From contig PGZF01000001.1 in NCBI GenBank assembly GCA_002840125.1, positions 62,001-126,000 of the forward strand: DNA of 64,000 bases. The letters are read 5' to 3'. The stretch comes from Gammaproteobacteria bacterium HGW-Gammaproteobacteria-15. Lineage in GTDB: Bacteria > Pseudomonadota > Gammaproteobacteria > Enterobacterales > Alteromonadaceae. Shown here piece by piece: positions 55,145 through 64,000 of the stretch. The notes beneath the pieces were generated by a model, which saw only the letters and a program-made list of their open reading frames with translations, did not search any database and had not been told where the DNA came from. Within the stretch, counting starts at the first letter, position 1; every line of letters begins with the position of its first letter. Made by a program: the position numbers and the translations under genes.

Positions 55145-57523
55145 GTGCAAGAATTTGTGATTTGGTATGAAAACCTGGGAATGCACGATGTAAACCGGGT
55201 GGGGGGCAAAAATGCCTCACTGGGTGAAATGATCAGTAATCTGGCCAATGCCGGGGTACAGGTACCGGGCGGCTTCGCTACTACGGCCTACGCCTTTAAC
55301 CAATTTCTTGAACAAAGCGGCGTTAATGAGCGCATTTATCAACTGCTCGACGGCCTGGATGTTGACGATGTAACGGCACTGGCCAAAGCCGGCGCACAGA
55401 TCCGCCAGTGGGTTATTGATACGCCGTTTCAGCCGGAATTAGAACAGGCCATTCGCCAGGCTTACCAACAACTGCATCCGGACGCAGCGCAAGATGTATC
55501 TTTTGCCGTACGTTCATCGGCAACCGCCGAAGACATGCCGGATGCGTCTTTTGCCGGCCAGCAGGAAACCTTCTTAAACGTGCGCGGCTATGATGCCGTG
55601 ATTATCGCTATTAAACATGTGTTTGCCTCGTTATTTAACGACCGCGCTATTTCTTACCGGGTGCACCAGGGCTATGACCACCGTGGCGTGGCGTTATCAG
55701 CTGGTGTACAGAAAATGGTGCGCTCTGATTTAGCCTCTTCCGGCGTTATGTTTAGTATTGATACTGAGTCTGGCTTTGAAGAGGTGGTGTTTATTACGTC
55801 TTCTTACGGCTTGGGCGAAATGGTGGTGCAGGGCGCCGTTAACCCGGACGAATTCTATGTGCACAAACCCACACTGGCAGCAGGCCGTCCGGCAGTGGTA
55901 AAACGCAACTTAGGCAGTAAAAAAGTCGAGATGATTTACTCTGGCGAGCAAGGCCACGGCAAGCAGGTTAAGGTAGTGGATATTGAACCACAGCGTAGCC
56001 AACAATTTTCACTTACCGATGCTGAAGTCGAGGAGCTGGCTAAACAAGCCGTTATTATTGCTAAGCATTATGGCCGCGCGATGGATATCGAGTGGGCCAA
56101 AGATGGTAACGACGGCAAGCTGTATATCGTGCAGGCGCGGCCGGAAACGGTAAAAAGCCGCGAAGACAGTAACAGCATGGAGCGCTTTCAACTGTTGGCG
56201 AAAGCGCCGGTATTGGTTGAAGGCAGGGCTATCGGCCAGCGTATTGGTGCCGGCACTGCTAAGGTGCTCAAAGGCATAGAGCAGATGGACCAAATTCAAC
56301 CGGGCGATGTGCTGGTAACCGACATGACTGACCCGGACTGGGAACCGATCATGAAGCGGGCGTCGGCCATTGTCACCAACCGTGGTGGACGCACTTGCCA
56401 TGCCGCCATTATTGCCCGTGAATTGGGTATTCCGGCGGTAGTGGGCTGTGGCGATGCTACGGCCAAAATTAAAACCGGCCAGCAGGTTACCGTGTCTTGT
56501 GCTGAAGGCGACACCGGCTTTATTTACGACGGTAAGCTGGAATACAAGGTGGTAAGCAGCCGCGTTGATCAGATGCCAAAGCTGGATTTAAAAATAATGA
56601 TGAACGTCGGCAACCCGGAGCGGGCATTCTCGTTTGCCAAACTGCCACATGCCGGTATTGGTCTGGCACGGCTGGAGTTTATTATTAACCGCATGATTGG
56701 CGTGCACCCTAAGGCACTGCTGAACTTTGATGCGCAAACACCAGAGCTTAAAGCCACCATCAGCGAAATGATTGCCGGTTATGCCAATCCGGTTGAGTTT
56801 TATATTGCCAAGCTGACCGAAGGCATCGCGACCTTAGCCTGTGCTTTTGCGCCGCAAAAAGTGATAGTGCGGATGTCAGATTTTAAATCAAACGAATACG
56901 CTAACTTAGTTGGCGGACGCCAGTACGAACCACACGAAGAAAACCCGATGATAGGTTTTCGCGGCGCTTCGCGCTATATCTCCGAAGATTTCCGTGATTG
57001 CTTTGCACTGGAGGTTGAGGCGTTAAAGCGGGTGCGCAATGTGATGGGCTTTACCAATGTAGAGGTGATGATCCCGTTTGTACGCACCCTGGGTGAAGCA
57101 AGCAGCGTAATTGATTTACTGGCAGAGCACGGTTTAAAACGTGGCGACAACGGTTTACGTGTGATTATGATGTGTGAGCTGCCGTCTAACGCCTTACTGG
57201 CAGAAGAGTTTTTAGAATACTTCGATGGTTTCTCCATTGGCTCAAACGACTTAACCCAGTTAACACTGGGGCTGGACAGAGACAGCGGCCTCATCGCCCA
57301 CTTGTTTGATGAGCGTAACCCGGCGATTTATAAGTTGCTGGAAATGGCCATCAAAACCTGTAAAGCCAAAGGTAAGTACATTGGTATTTGTGGCCAGGGC
57401 CCGTCGGACCACGACGATTTTGCCGCCTGGTTAATGCAACAGGGCATCGACAGTGTATCGCTAAACCCGGATACCGTGCTGGAAACCTGGCTGTATCTGG
57501 CTGAAAAATACGGTAAACAATAA
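55145..57523 (+). CDS. ppsA: Phosphoenolpyruvate synthase
   Basis: Converts pyruvate to PEP with ATP for gluconeogenesis. 792 residues: N-terminal ATP-grasp domain ([31 protein letters not shown]), a swivelling domain with phospho-histidine H419 in [20 protein letters not shown], and a C-terminal TIM barrel with [15 protein letters not shown] and the cysteine of ICGQGPSDH. The threonine before the histidine is the expected PpsR target. The start is GTG at 55145 with GGAG upstream. Confidence 0.98.
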   Translation: MQEFVIWYENLGMHDVNRVGGKNASLGEMISNLANAGVQVPGGFATTAYAFNQFLEQSGVNERIYQLLDGLDVDDVTALAKAGAQIRQWVIDTPFQPELEQAIRQAYQQLHPDAAQDVSFAVRSSATAEDMPDASFAGQQETFLNVRGYDAVIIAIKHVFASLFNDRAISYRVHQGYDHRGVALSAGVQKMVRSDLASSGVMFSIDTESGFEEVVFITSSYGLGEMVVQGAVNPDEFYVHKPTLAAGRPAVVKRNLGSKKVEMIYSGEQGHGKQVKVVDIEPQRSQQFSLTDAEVEELAKQAVIIAKHYGRAMDIEWAKDGNDGKLYIVQARPETVKSREDSNSMERFQLLAKAPVLVEGRAIGQRIGAGTAKVLKGIEQMDQIQPGDVLVTDMTDPDWEPIMKRASAIVTNRGGRTCHAAIIARELGIPAVVGCGDATAKIKTGQQVTVSCAEGDTGFIYDGKLEYKVVSSRVDQMPKLDLKIMMNVGNPERAFSFAKLPHAGIGLARLEFIINRMIGVHPKALLNFDAQTPELKATISEMIAGYANPVEFYIAKLTEGIATLACAFAPQKVIVRMSDFKSNEYANLVGGRQYEPHEENPMIGFRGASRYISEDFRDCFALEVEALKRVRNVMGFTNVEVMIPFVRTLGEASSVIDLLAEHGLKRGDNGLRVIMMCELPSNALLAEEFLEYFDGFSIGSNDLTQLTLGLDRDSGLIAHLFDERNPAIYKLLEMAIKTCKAKGKYIGICGQGPSDHDDFAAWLMQQGIDSVSLNPDTVLETWLYLAEKYGKQ

Positions 57524-57540
57524 CCTGTTTTTCGCACACC

Positions 57541-57566
57541 AAGCCCCTTTAACAGGGGCTTTTTTA
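57541..57566 (+). terminator. Terminator of ppsA
   Basis: AAGCCCC / GGGGCTT with a 7-base loop and a TTTTTAT tail, 17 bases after the stop. Confidence 0.9.
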
Positions 57567-57669
57567 TGGCTGGCGCCCGGTATGGCATCAGTATGATACA
57601 AAAGCTGATTGTGATTTTTGCCACTTCAGCACATAGTAAATAGCTATACGTCACTAAGGAGCCCTGACT

Positions 57670-58356
57670 ATGCGTGAACTCTATATCGCCAACAAAAATT
57701 ATTCTTCCTGGTCGTTACGGCCCTGGGTGTTAATGCACCAGCTGAATATTCCGTTTATTGAGCAACTGGTGCCTTTTAGCCAGCAGGGCAATTTTGAAAA
57801 ATTCCGTACTTTCTCACCCTCTGGCAAAGTGCCATGTTTGGTGCAAAAAGACATTGTGGTATGGGATTCGCTGGCCATTGCCGAATACCTGTATGAAACT
57901 TATCCGGCGGTGTGGCCCAAAGACGTGAAAGCCCGCGCTTTTGCCCGTTGCGCCGCAGCAGAAATGCACTCTGGTTTTAGCACACTGCGTAATACCTGCG
58001 GCATGAGCTGTGGCCATACTGTTAAGTTGCATCAGGTAACTGCAGCTCTTTTACAGGACATCGAGCGTTTAAGTGAATTATTTGAGCAGGGGATCCGGCA
58101 GTTTGGCGGGCCATTTTTAGCTGGTAAAGAGTTTTGTGCCGCAGATGCGTTTTTTGCGCCGGTGGCATTTCGTATGCAGAGCTATGGTTTGGCGTTTAGT
58201 CAGGTAGCCACCAGCTATCTGCAACACCTGTTAGCCTTACCTGCCATGCAGGACTGGTACAAGCAGGCGTTGGCAGAGCCATGGGTGGATCAGGCGCATG
58301 ATGATGAAATCGCCACGGCCGGGCAAATTATCGCAGATCAGCGGCAAAGCAGCTAA
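57670..58356 (+). CDS. Glutathione S-transferase family protein
   Basis: 228 residues: N-terminal thioredoxin-like domain with a YSSWSLRPW active-site region (Ser of SSWS as probable catalytic residue), the cis-Pro motif GKVPCL and the glutathione contact VWDSLAIAEYL. The C-terminal helical domain contains FCAADAFFAPV. This S-S-W-S-x-R-x-W pattern marks a zeta/YfcF-like subgroup; substrate unknown. AAGGAG lies just before the ATG. Confidence 0.9.
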   Translation: MRELYIANKNYSSWSLRPWVLMHQLNIPFIEQLVPFSQQGNFEKFRTFSPSGKVPCLVQKDIVVWDSLAIAEYLYETYPAVWPKDVKARAFARCAAAEMHSGFSTLRNTCGMSCGHTVKLHQVTAALLQDIERLSELFEQGIRQFGGPFLAGKEFCAADAFFAPVAFRMQSYGLAFSQVATSYLQHLLALPAMQDWYKQALAEPWVDQAHDDEIATAGQIIADQRQSS

Positions 58357-58438
58357 CGGCGTAGCAATTCTGCTTTTGCTGTGGCAAATTATGCGGCGTA
58401 TAACACAATTAGCTGAAAAATAATTATAAGGAAGGGAA

Positions 58439-59956
58439 ATGGAAGGCTTTATTAGTGCGCTAAATGGCATTATCTGGAGCCCGGCGCTGATCTATCTGTG
58501 TCTTGGCGCTGGCTTATTTTACTCAATACTGACCCGGTTTGCGCAGGTTCGTCATTTTAAAGAAATGTGCAAACTGCTGCTGAACAACACCGAATCAGAC
58601 AAAGGTATCTCGTCATTTCAGGCACTGGCTGTGTCGTTATCCGGCCGGGTTGGGGTGGGCAATATCGCTGGTGTGGCCGCAGCTATTGGCTTTGGTGGCC
58701 CAGGTGCCGTGTTCTGGATGTGGGTTGTCGCATTTTTAGGCGCCAGTACTGCCTATGTTGAATCTACACTGGGGCAAATTTATAAAGTTGAAGAAAACGG
58801 CCAGTATCGCGGGGGCCCGGCTTACTATTTTGAACGTTGCCTTGGTTGGCGCTGGTTAGGTATTTTGTTTGCTATCTCGGCTATTATTGGCTGCGGTATC
58901 TTTTTACCGGGAGTGCAGGCCAATGCTGTAGGTAATGCTGTAACGCAGGTTTTTGGCGACGGTAATATGGTGGTGACCAGTTTTGGTGAAGTAGGTACCC
59001 ATAAACTGATTGCGCTGGCAGTGATCCTTATTGTACTGGCGTTTATTATTTTTGGCGGTATTAAGCGTATTGCTCATTTTACCCAGATTGTGGTGCCTTT
59101 TATGGCGCTTGGTTACATTGTACTGGCACTTATCGTGGTATTTCTTAATCTGGACAAAGTTCCTGGCATTTTTGGCATGATCCTCACGGATGCCTTTACA
59201 GCACAAGCCGGTTTTGGTGCCGCAATAGGCTGGGGGGTGAAGCGGGGTATCTACTCGAATGAAGCCGGCCAGGGCACAGGCCCACATGCTGCGGCAGCCG
59301 CTGAAGTTGATCATCCGTCACAGCAGGGCTTAGTGCAGGCGTTTTCGGTTTATGTCGATACCCTGTTTGTTTGTACGGCCACGGCGCTTATGATCTTAAT
59401 TACGCAGCAGTACAATATTCAGACCGAGAACTTTAATGCAGCCACTGGTGTTGGCACCATGATCCTGCAGAACGTTGATGCGGCAACCGAAGTAGCTTCA
59501 CCTGCCTTTACCCAAATGGCCTTATTAAGTGTCTTTGGTCAGTTTGGCCAGGTATTTGCCGGCTTAGCTATTTTCTTCTTCGCTTTTACTACCATTTTGG
59601 CGTACTACTACATTACAGAAACTAACGTGGCTTATTTAAACCGGGTATTTAATAATAAACTACCCAATATCGTATTTAAGCTGTTGTTGATGTTTATGGT
59701 GGCGTACGGCACGGTAAACAGCGCCGGTTATATCTGGAATATCGGTGATATAGGCGTAGGCCTGATGGCCTGGGTTAACGTGGTTGGTATTCTGGTAATA
59801 TTTTTTATGTATAAGCCTACTATGCGCTGCCTGCGTGATTTTGAAGAACAGAAAAAGGCAGGAGGGCCTATTACCTTTGACCCGGTAAAACTGGGCATTA
59901 AAAACGCGACCTTCTGGGAAAAGCGCCTGGCCAAACAGCAGCAACAGCAGAAATAA
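58439..59956 (+). CDS. Sodium:alanine/glycine symporter, AGCS family
   Basis: Eleven-to-twelve-helix inner-membrane carrier taking up alanine or glycine with sodium. 505 residues; the family signatures SLSGRVGVGNIAGVAAAI and the N-A-G-Q-G loop GIYSNEAGQGTGPHAAAAAE are clear. A basic Lys/Gln-rich tail (AKQQQQQK) ends the protein. GGAAGGGAA precedes the ATG. It is downstream of, and possibly read with, the glutathione S-transferase gene. Alanine versus glycine preference cannot be read here. Confidence 0.94.
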   Translation: MEGFISALNGIIWSPALIYLCLGAGLFYSILTRFAQVRHFKEMCKLLLNNTESDKGISSFQALAVSLSGRVGVGNIAGVAAAIGFGGPGAVFWMWVVAFLGASTAYVESTLGQIYKVEENGQYRGGPAYYFERCLGWRWLGILFAISAIIGCGIFLPGVQANAVGNAVTQVFGDGNMVVTSFGEVGTHKLIALAVILIVLAFIIFGGIKRIAHFTQIVVPFMALGYIVLALIVVFLNLDKVPGIFGMILTDAFTAQAGFGAAIGWGVKRGIYSNEAGQGTGPHAAAAAEVDHPSQQGLVQAFSVYVDTLFVCTATALMILITQQYNIQTENFNAATGVGTMILQNVDAATEVASPAFTQMALLSVFGQFGQVFAGLAIFFFAFTTILAYYYITETNVAYLNRVFNNKLPNIVFKLLLMFMVAYGTVNSAGYIWNIGDIGVGLMAWVNVVGILVIFFMYKPTMRCLRDFEEQKKAGGPITFDPVKLGIKNATFWEKRLAKQQQQQK

Positions 59957-59989
59957 CCTAGCCTGAGTGCTAAAATCTGCTTAAAGAGA

Positions 59990-60009
59990 GCCCGGCCAAT
60001 GCGCCGGGC
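59990..60009. repeat. Hairpin downstream of the AGCS gene
   Basis: GCCCGGC / GCCGGGC separated by 6 bases, 33 bases after the stop. No T run follows on the plus strand, so intrinsic termination is doubtful. Confidence 0.45.
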
Positions 60010-60129
60010 CCGTAACGAGCATGTGCAACGCGTGGTTGTGGGACATACAAGTTGAAACGCCTCACACAATCTTAATGTTAGTTGGTTTATGTTGGTGCTC
60101 TGGTTTGTCAGGTTGTTAAGAGGAAACAT

Positions 60130-60855
60130 ATGAAACGTACTTTACTTGCAATAGGGCTCTTGTTGTCGTCTGGTGTTGCGTGCGCTGGCGAGGCCGCCTG
60201 GGGTTATAGTGGCGATACCGGGCCTGAGCAATGGGTAAAACTAACTCCGGAGTACAGCAGTTGCGCGGGTAGCCATCAATCACCGATCAATATTGATAGT
60301 GCTGTTGACGGCAAGCTTGAACCGATTAAATTTAACTATACCCGTGGCAGTGCAAGCATTATTAATAACGGCCATACCGTGCAGATAAATATGTTACCGG
60401 GTAACAATATTACTGTTGATGGTATCGAGTTTGAATTAAAGCAGTTCCATTTTCATGTACCCAGCGAAAACCTGATCAATGGCGAGTCCTTTCCGATGGA
60501 AGGACATTTAGTGCATGCCGACAAAGCAGGGCATTTAGCTGTTGTTGCCGTGATGTTTACCCAAGGTGGCAGTAATAATGTCCTTAGCAAAGCCTGGGCG
60601 CAGATGCCACAACTTGGTGAAACAAAACCGCTGTCGGCGGATATTTCAGCGCTGGATATTCTGCCGGCCAGTCGAAGTTATTATCGTTTTGAAGGCTCAC
60701 TGACCACTCCACCTTGCTCGGAAGGTGTGCGCTGGCTGGTAATGAAACAACCGGTGTTTGCTGCACCAGAGCAGATCACGCAATTTTTGCATGTAATACA
60801 TCATCATAATAATCGTCCGGTGCAGCCTGTTAATGACCGTGTGGTACTGCAATAA
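60130..60855 (+). CDS. Periplasmic alpha-carbonic anhydrase
   Basis: Zinc enzyme interconverting CO2 and bicarbonate. From ATG 60130 (GAGGAAA upstream) it has 241 residues with a signal peptide (about 1-19, ACA). Zinc ligands H107 and H109 (KQFHFHVPSE) and H126 (MEGHLVHAD) are present. SHQSPINID and the substrate-pocket SLTTPPCSEGVRW are canonical, and C45 with the Cys of PPCSEG gives the usual disulfide. An in-frame start 48 bases upstream would lack the normal signal-peptide form. Confidence 0.95.
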   Translation: MKRTLLAIGLLLSSGVACAGEAAWGYSGDTGPEQWVKLTPEYSSCAGSHQSPINIDSAVDGKLEPIKFNYTRGSASIINNGHTVQINMLPGNNITVDGIEFELKQFHFHVPSENLINGESFPMEGHLVHADKAGHLAVVAVMFTQGGSNNVLSKAWAQMPQLGETKPLSADISALDILPASRSYYRFEGSLTTPPCSEGVRWLVMKQPVFAAPEQITQFLHVIHHHNNRPVQPVNDRVVLQ

Positions 60856-60897
60856 GGCAGAGTAAAATGCGGCCCCGATAGACACAGCTCTAAATGT

Positions 60898-60923
60898 AAA
60901 CGCCGGCTAAGTGCCGGCGTTTT
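60898..60923. terminator. Bidirectional terminator, carbonic anhydrase and ABC exporter
   Basis: AAACGCCGGC / GCCGGCGTTT with a 5-base loop lies between the two converging genes; tails are short T/A runs. Confidence 0.8.
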
Positions 60924-60960
60924 ACTAAATTGGGGTAGAATGGCTGATTAACGCTTTGCT

Positions 60961-62808
60961 TTATTCTACGCCAATAAAACCACCGGTTTGGTGCGCCCAC
61001 AGCTGGGCGTATATGCCGCCGCTGGCAATCAGCTCGCTGTGGCTACCTTGTTCAACGATATTGCCCTGATCCAGCACAATAAGCCGGTCCATCTGTGCGA
61101 TAGTAGATAACCGGTGAGCAATGGCAATAACGGTTTTACCGGCCATCAGCGTGTTTAAGCTGGCCTGAATAGCGGCTTCTACTTCTGAATCCAGTGCCGA
61201 AGTGGCCTCATCCAGAATTAAAATCGGCGCGTTTTTCAACAGTACCCTGGCGATAGCGATACGCTGGCGTTGGCCGCCGGAGAGTTTAACGCCGCGCTCA
61301 CCAACCTGGGCATCAAAGCCGCTGTTGCCTTTAGGGTCAGTTAAATCACGGATAAAATCACCGGCTTCGGCTTGTTCTGCCGCCAGCTGCAATTCAGTTT
61401 CTGTGGCGTCCGGTTTGCCATAGGCAATATTATCGCGCACTGAGCGGTGCAGCAGGGAGGTATCCTGCGTTACCATGGCGATATGTTGGCGCAGGCTTTC
61501 CTGGCTTACCTGGCTGATATCCTGGCCGTCGATCAGTATTTTACCGCTCTCGATATCGTAAAAACGCAGCAACAGGTTTACCAGCGTGGATTTACCGGCG
61601 CCGGAGCGGCCAACTAAACCGACTTTTTCGCCTGGTTTTATGCTCAGGTTCAGTTGTTGCAATACTGCCGCTTTGCCGTCTCCGGTTGTGGCTTTGCCAT
61701 AATTAAAACTAACCTGCTGAAATTCTATTTTGCCCTGTGGCACCGTTAATTTAGCGGCGTTATCGGCATCTTTTACTTCAATCGGCCGTGACAGTGTGGC
61801 GATACCGTCGGCAACCGTGCCGATATTTTCAAACAGTGCACTAACTTCCCACATAATCCACTGTGCCATACCATTTAAACGTAGCGCCAGGCTAATCGCG
61901 ATAGCGATAGCACCCACTGTAATGGCACTGCCAGCCCATAAATACAGCGACAATGCCGCCACACTGAAGACTAAAATATAGTTAAGCGTTTGCACTGATA
62001 CACTTAACCCGGTAGCCAGGCGCATTTGCTGATATACCGGCTGCAGGAAAACATCCATACTGTCTTTGGCATAACCTTCTTCGCGGTTTGTATGCGAAAA
62101 CAGCTTAATGGTGGCGATATTGGTGTAGCTGTCAACGATACGGCCGGTCATCTCTGAGCGGGCATCAGCCTGTGCGGTGGACACGCGTTTTAAGCGAGGC
62201 ACAAAATAAAACTGCAATGCGATGTAAAACACCAGCCAAATCAGCATAGGCACTATTAAGCGTATGTCGGCATCTGCCACAAAAAACAGCATGGCGCTGA
62301 AATACACCAGCACGTATACCATCACATCCAGCAGCTTCATTACCGTTTCGCGCACCGACAGCGCCGTTTGCATAACCTTGGTTGCGATACGGCCGGCAAA
62401 GTCATTCTGATAAAAACTGACACTCTGGCGCAATAAGTAACGGTGGGCCAGCCAGCGGATCGACATTGGGTAATTACCCAGCAAAGTTTGATGCACTATT
62501 GCCGAGTGAAGAAAGGTCATTAATGGCAATAACACCAGGGTTACCAGCGCCATCCAAATCAGGGTGGCGCGCTCGTCGGTAAAAAAGTTTTCCGGATCAT
62601 TAGCTACCAGCCAGTCAACCAGCTGGCCCATAAAGCTAAACAGCGACACTTCCAGTACGGCTAAGATGGCTGACGATAAAGACATAAATAACAACGAAGT
62701 TTCCATGCCCTTGGTATAGTGGCGACAAAAAGCCAGTAAGCCACGTGGCGGTTGGCCTGGCTCGGCTGCTGGAAAGGGTTTGGTAAGGCGTTCAAAAAAG
62801 CGTAGCAT
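60961..62808 (-). CDS. ABC transporter, fused permease/ATPase (exporter type)
   Basis: 615-residue half-transporter that would work as a dimer in the inner membrane. An ABC exporter membrane domain with six helices (about 35-330) is followed by the ATPase with Walker A GLVGRSGAGKST (near 397-408), signature LSGGQRQRIAIARVLL, Walker B ILILDEATSALDSE and the His switch IAHRLST. It resembles MsbA/MdlB-like and YwjA-type multidrug exporters; the substrate is unknown. It stands alone. Confidence 0.92.
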   Translation of the reverse strand: MLRFFERLTKPFPAAEPGQPPRGLLAFCRHYTKGMETSLLFMSLSSAILAVLEVSLFSFMGQLVDWLVANDPENFFTDERATLIWMALVTLVLLPLMTFLHSAIVHQTLLGNYPMSIRWLAHRYLLRQSVSFYQNDFAGRIATKVMQTALSVRETVMKLLDVMVYVLVYFSAMLFFVADADIRLIVPMLIWLVFYIALQFYFVPRLKRVSTAQADARSEMTGRIVDSYTNIATIKLFSHTNREEGYAKDSMDVFLQPVYQQMRLATGLSVSVQTLNYILVFSVAALSLYLWAGSAITVGAIAIAISLALRLNGMAQWIMWEVSALFENIGTVADGIATLSRPIEVKDADNAAKLTVPQGKIEFQQVSFNYGKATTGDGKAAVLQQLNLSIKPGEKVGLVGRSGAGKSTLVNLLLRFYDIESGKILIDGQDISQVSQESLRQHIAMVTQDTSLLHRSVRDNIAYGKPDATETELQLAAEQAEAGDFIRDLTDPKGNSGFDAQVGERGVKLSGGQRQRIAIARVLLKNAPILILDEATSALDSEVEAAIQASLNTLMAGKTVIAIAHRLSTIAQMDRLIVLDQGNIVEQGSHSELIASGGIYAQLWAHQTGGFIGVE

Positions 62809-62930
62809 GAAGAATAACCGGTAGTAAAAACAGCGGCTATTGTAACCTGTTTAATAAAAATTGCATGGCTGCTGCGGCAATTCACCGGTTTTTAACGGTG
62901 TTAGTCGTGGACACATTTCGCGGTGTTGTT

Positions 62931-62947
62931 TTGTGATATTATCACAA
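62931..62947. promoter_or_regulatory. 17-bp perfect palindrome upstream of ribA
   Basis: TTGTGATATTATCACAA has 8-bp arms around one central base. It recalls a CRP half-site pair (TGTGA/TCACA) but with 5 instead of 6 bases between, so another regulator is more likely. It lies in the divergent gap between the ABC exporter and ribA, about 30 bases before a TATAAT at 62978-62983. Confidence 0.55.
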
Positions 62948-63101
62948 CTTATCTGCTTATTTGACAGTGAACGCTGCTATAATACCGGCTTTGGGTCTCC
63001 TTGAATTAACGGCACTATGGCCCCATTAAGGCCCAATGAAAGCTTGCGCTTTAGCCAATAAAGCTTGTGCTGTATTAAGTGCGGCCGTTATCTGAGAAGT
63101 C

Positions 63102-63686
63102 ATGATGAAACTAAAACTTGTAACCTCAACATTGTTACCCACTCCTTTTGCTGAATTTCGCCTGCATGGTTTTGAAGCACCTAATGGTAAAGAGCATGTC
63201 GCATTAACGCTGGGCGATGTCACAACAGACGAGCCCGTACTGGCGCGGGTGCACTCCGAGTGTTTAACCGGTGACGCCTTGTTTAGCTTGCGCTGCGATT
63301 GTGGCCCGCAGTTAGAAGCTGCGATGCGTAAAATTGCTGATCTGGGCCGCGGTTGCATTTTGTATTTACGCCAGGAGGGCCGCGGCATTGGCCTGATTAA
63401 TAAAATTCGCGCTTATGCTGAGCAGGACAAAGGCCTGGACACGGTAGAAGCCAATGAAATTCTGGGCTTTTTACCCGATATGCGTGAATACGATATAGCG
63501 GCGCAAATGTTTGCACAACTGGGTATTGGGCAAATACGCCTGCTTACCAATAACCCGCGTAAGCTAAAAGCCTTAACCGATGCCGGTGTTAACGTATTAG
63601 AAAGAGTACAGCACCGGGTAAAAACCTCGGCGCACAGCCACCGTTATCTGGCTACCAAAGCCAGCAAGTTGGGGCATTTACCTTAA
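63102..63686 (+). CDS. ribA: GTP cyclohydrolase II
   Basis: Opens GTP to start riboflavin synthesis. The 194-residue product is the stand-alone RibA type, with zinc ligands C54, C65 and C67 ([18 protein letters not shown]), the catalytic [18 protein letters not shown] and LLTNNPRKL. Length equals E. coli RibA (196). A second ATG follows at once, so the start may be 63105. No FMN riboswitch is apparent in the upstream 290 bases. Confidence 0.97.
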   Translation: MMKLKLVTSTLLPTPFAEFRLHGFEAPNGKEHVALTLGDVTTDEPVLARVHSECLTGDALFSLRCDCGPQLEAAMRKIADLGRGCILYLRQEGRGIGLINKIRAYAEQDKGLDTVEANEILGFLPDMREYDIAAQMFAQLGIGQIRLLTNNPRKLKALTDAGVNVLERVQHRVKTSAHSHRYLATKASKLGHLP

Positions 63687-63718
63687 GCTGCTGTGCCATT
63701 GCAGCAAAATACGGATTT

Positions 63719-63752
63719 AACGGCGGCTGTGGTATTATAGCCGCCGTTTTTC
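63719..63752 (+). terminator. Terminator of ribA
   Basis: AACGGCGGCT / AGCCGCCGTT with a 10-base loop and a five-T tail, 33 bases after the ribA stop. Confidence 0.85.
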
Positions 63753-63779
63753 ATCAGACTTTTGCTACAGGATATTATC

Positions 63780-64000
63780 TTGACCAATAACGACGTACTG
63801 CGCAGCCTGCGTTACACGCTAAATGCACCCAACCACGGCATCATTGCCATTTTTGCTTTAACCAATGTCACGGTAACGAAAGAGCAGGTGATGGCCTGGC
63901 TGGAGTCTGACGAAAGTGAAGATTTTGCCTTGATTAGCGACGTATTGCTGGCCGGGTTTCTCAATGGCGTGATTATCCAGCGCCGCGGTGCCAAAGACGG
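63780..64000 (+). CDS. YehS-like DUF1456 protein (3' end outside window)
   Basis: The frame begins with TTG at 63780 (AGGA 8 bases upstream) and runs off the right edge after about 73 codons. NNDVLRSLRYTLNAPNHGII, EQVMAWLESDESEDF and LLAGFLNGVIIQRRGAKD match the first of the two repeats of the DUF1456/YehS family; function unknown. Confidence 0.85.
   Translation, partial: MTNNDVLRSLRYTLNAPNHGIIAIFALTNVTVTKEQVMAWLESDESEDFALISDVLLAGFLNGVIIQRRGAKD

Noticed and set aside
58357-58438. Glycine riboswitch before the sodium:alanine symporter gene
   Set aside because: The gap is only 82 bases and lacks the paired glycine-aptamer cores.
62961-62983. TTGACA...TATAAT as a ribA promoter
   Set aside because: The two boxes are only 11 bases apart, too close for sigma-70; TATAAT may still be used with another -35.
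62809-63101. FMN riboswitch upstream of ribA
   Set aside because: I could not find the conserved FMN-aptamer segments or a terminator switch in this gap.

Overview
The window is chromosomal DNA from a gammaproteobacterium. Gene content and synteny (uvrY-uvrC-pgsA followed by tRNA-Gly/Cys/Leu, tusDCB-tusE, divergent bioA/bioBFCD, etfBA facing ETF-QO, class II DAHP synthase, ppsR/ppsA, a complete curli cluster) suggest the Alteromonadales/Chromatiaceae group (Rheinheimera, Arsukibacterium or Alishewanella type). The genus is an inference from gene order and protein character, not a database match.

Layout. 1-6 kb: 3' part of ftsK, then lolA, rarA, crcB and serS packed head to tail, plus a 48-residue one-helix protein. 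6-8.1 kb (minus strand): sulfur-relay genes tusD-C-B-E and a YccA/BI-1 membrane protein. 8.2-12.5 kb: two identical tRNA-Ser(UGA) genes, uvrY-uvrC-pgsA and a Gly-Cys-Leu-Gly tRNA cluster. 12.5-22.5 kb: a DASS/SLC13 transporter, rluF, an aldo/keto reductase, a large tubulin/FtsZ-superfamily protein of unknown role, and the electron-transfer flavoprotein system (ETF-QO facing etfBA across two LiuR-like palindromes), then a YhhY-type acetyltransferase.

22.5-25.75 kb is a visibly AT-rich accessory island between yhhY and asnS. It holds a membrane protein, an overlapping DUF5343 + TIGR02391/Ymh pair whose second member carries an R-N-x3-H HEPN-RNase-like motif, three very small overlapping ORFs and two further small ORFs. 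Two sites resembling integron attC recombination sites lie directly after stop codons and share their end sequences, so the island looks like integron gene cassettes without a visible integrase. The DUF5343-Ymh pair is the best candidate in the window for an uncharacterised (possibly anti-phage) system.

25.8-43.9 kb: asnS, the biotin genes (bioA divergent from bioBFCD), peptidase E, htpX with a sigma-32-like promoter, yjdM, an alanine/serine-glyoxylate-type aminotransferase, a tricorn-like protease, a TIGR02647 protein and a MoxR-DUF58-transglutaminase operon. 44-51 kb: a secreted subtilase divergent from csgB-csgA-csgE-csgF-csgG, with a CsgD-type regulator converging on csgG; the CsgA-like subunit is about three times the length of enterobacterial CsgA. 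51-64 kb: a low-molecular-weight phosphatase, class II DAHP synthase, ketopantoate reductase, ppsR/ppsA (divergent), a glutathione S-transferase, a sodium:alanine symporter, a periplasmic alpha-carbonic anhydrase, an ABC exporter, ribA and the start of a YehS (DUF1456) gene that runs off the right edge.

Functional groups: biotin synthesis is complete from BioC to BioB apart from bioH; curli assembly is complete except csgC; ETF-QO and EtfBA form one electron route to quinone; PpsR controls PpsA.
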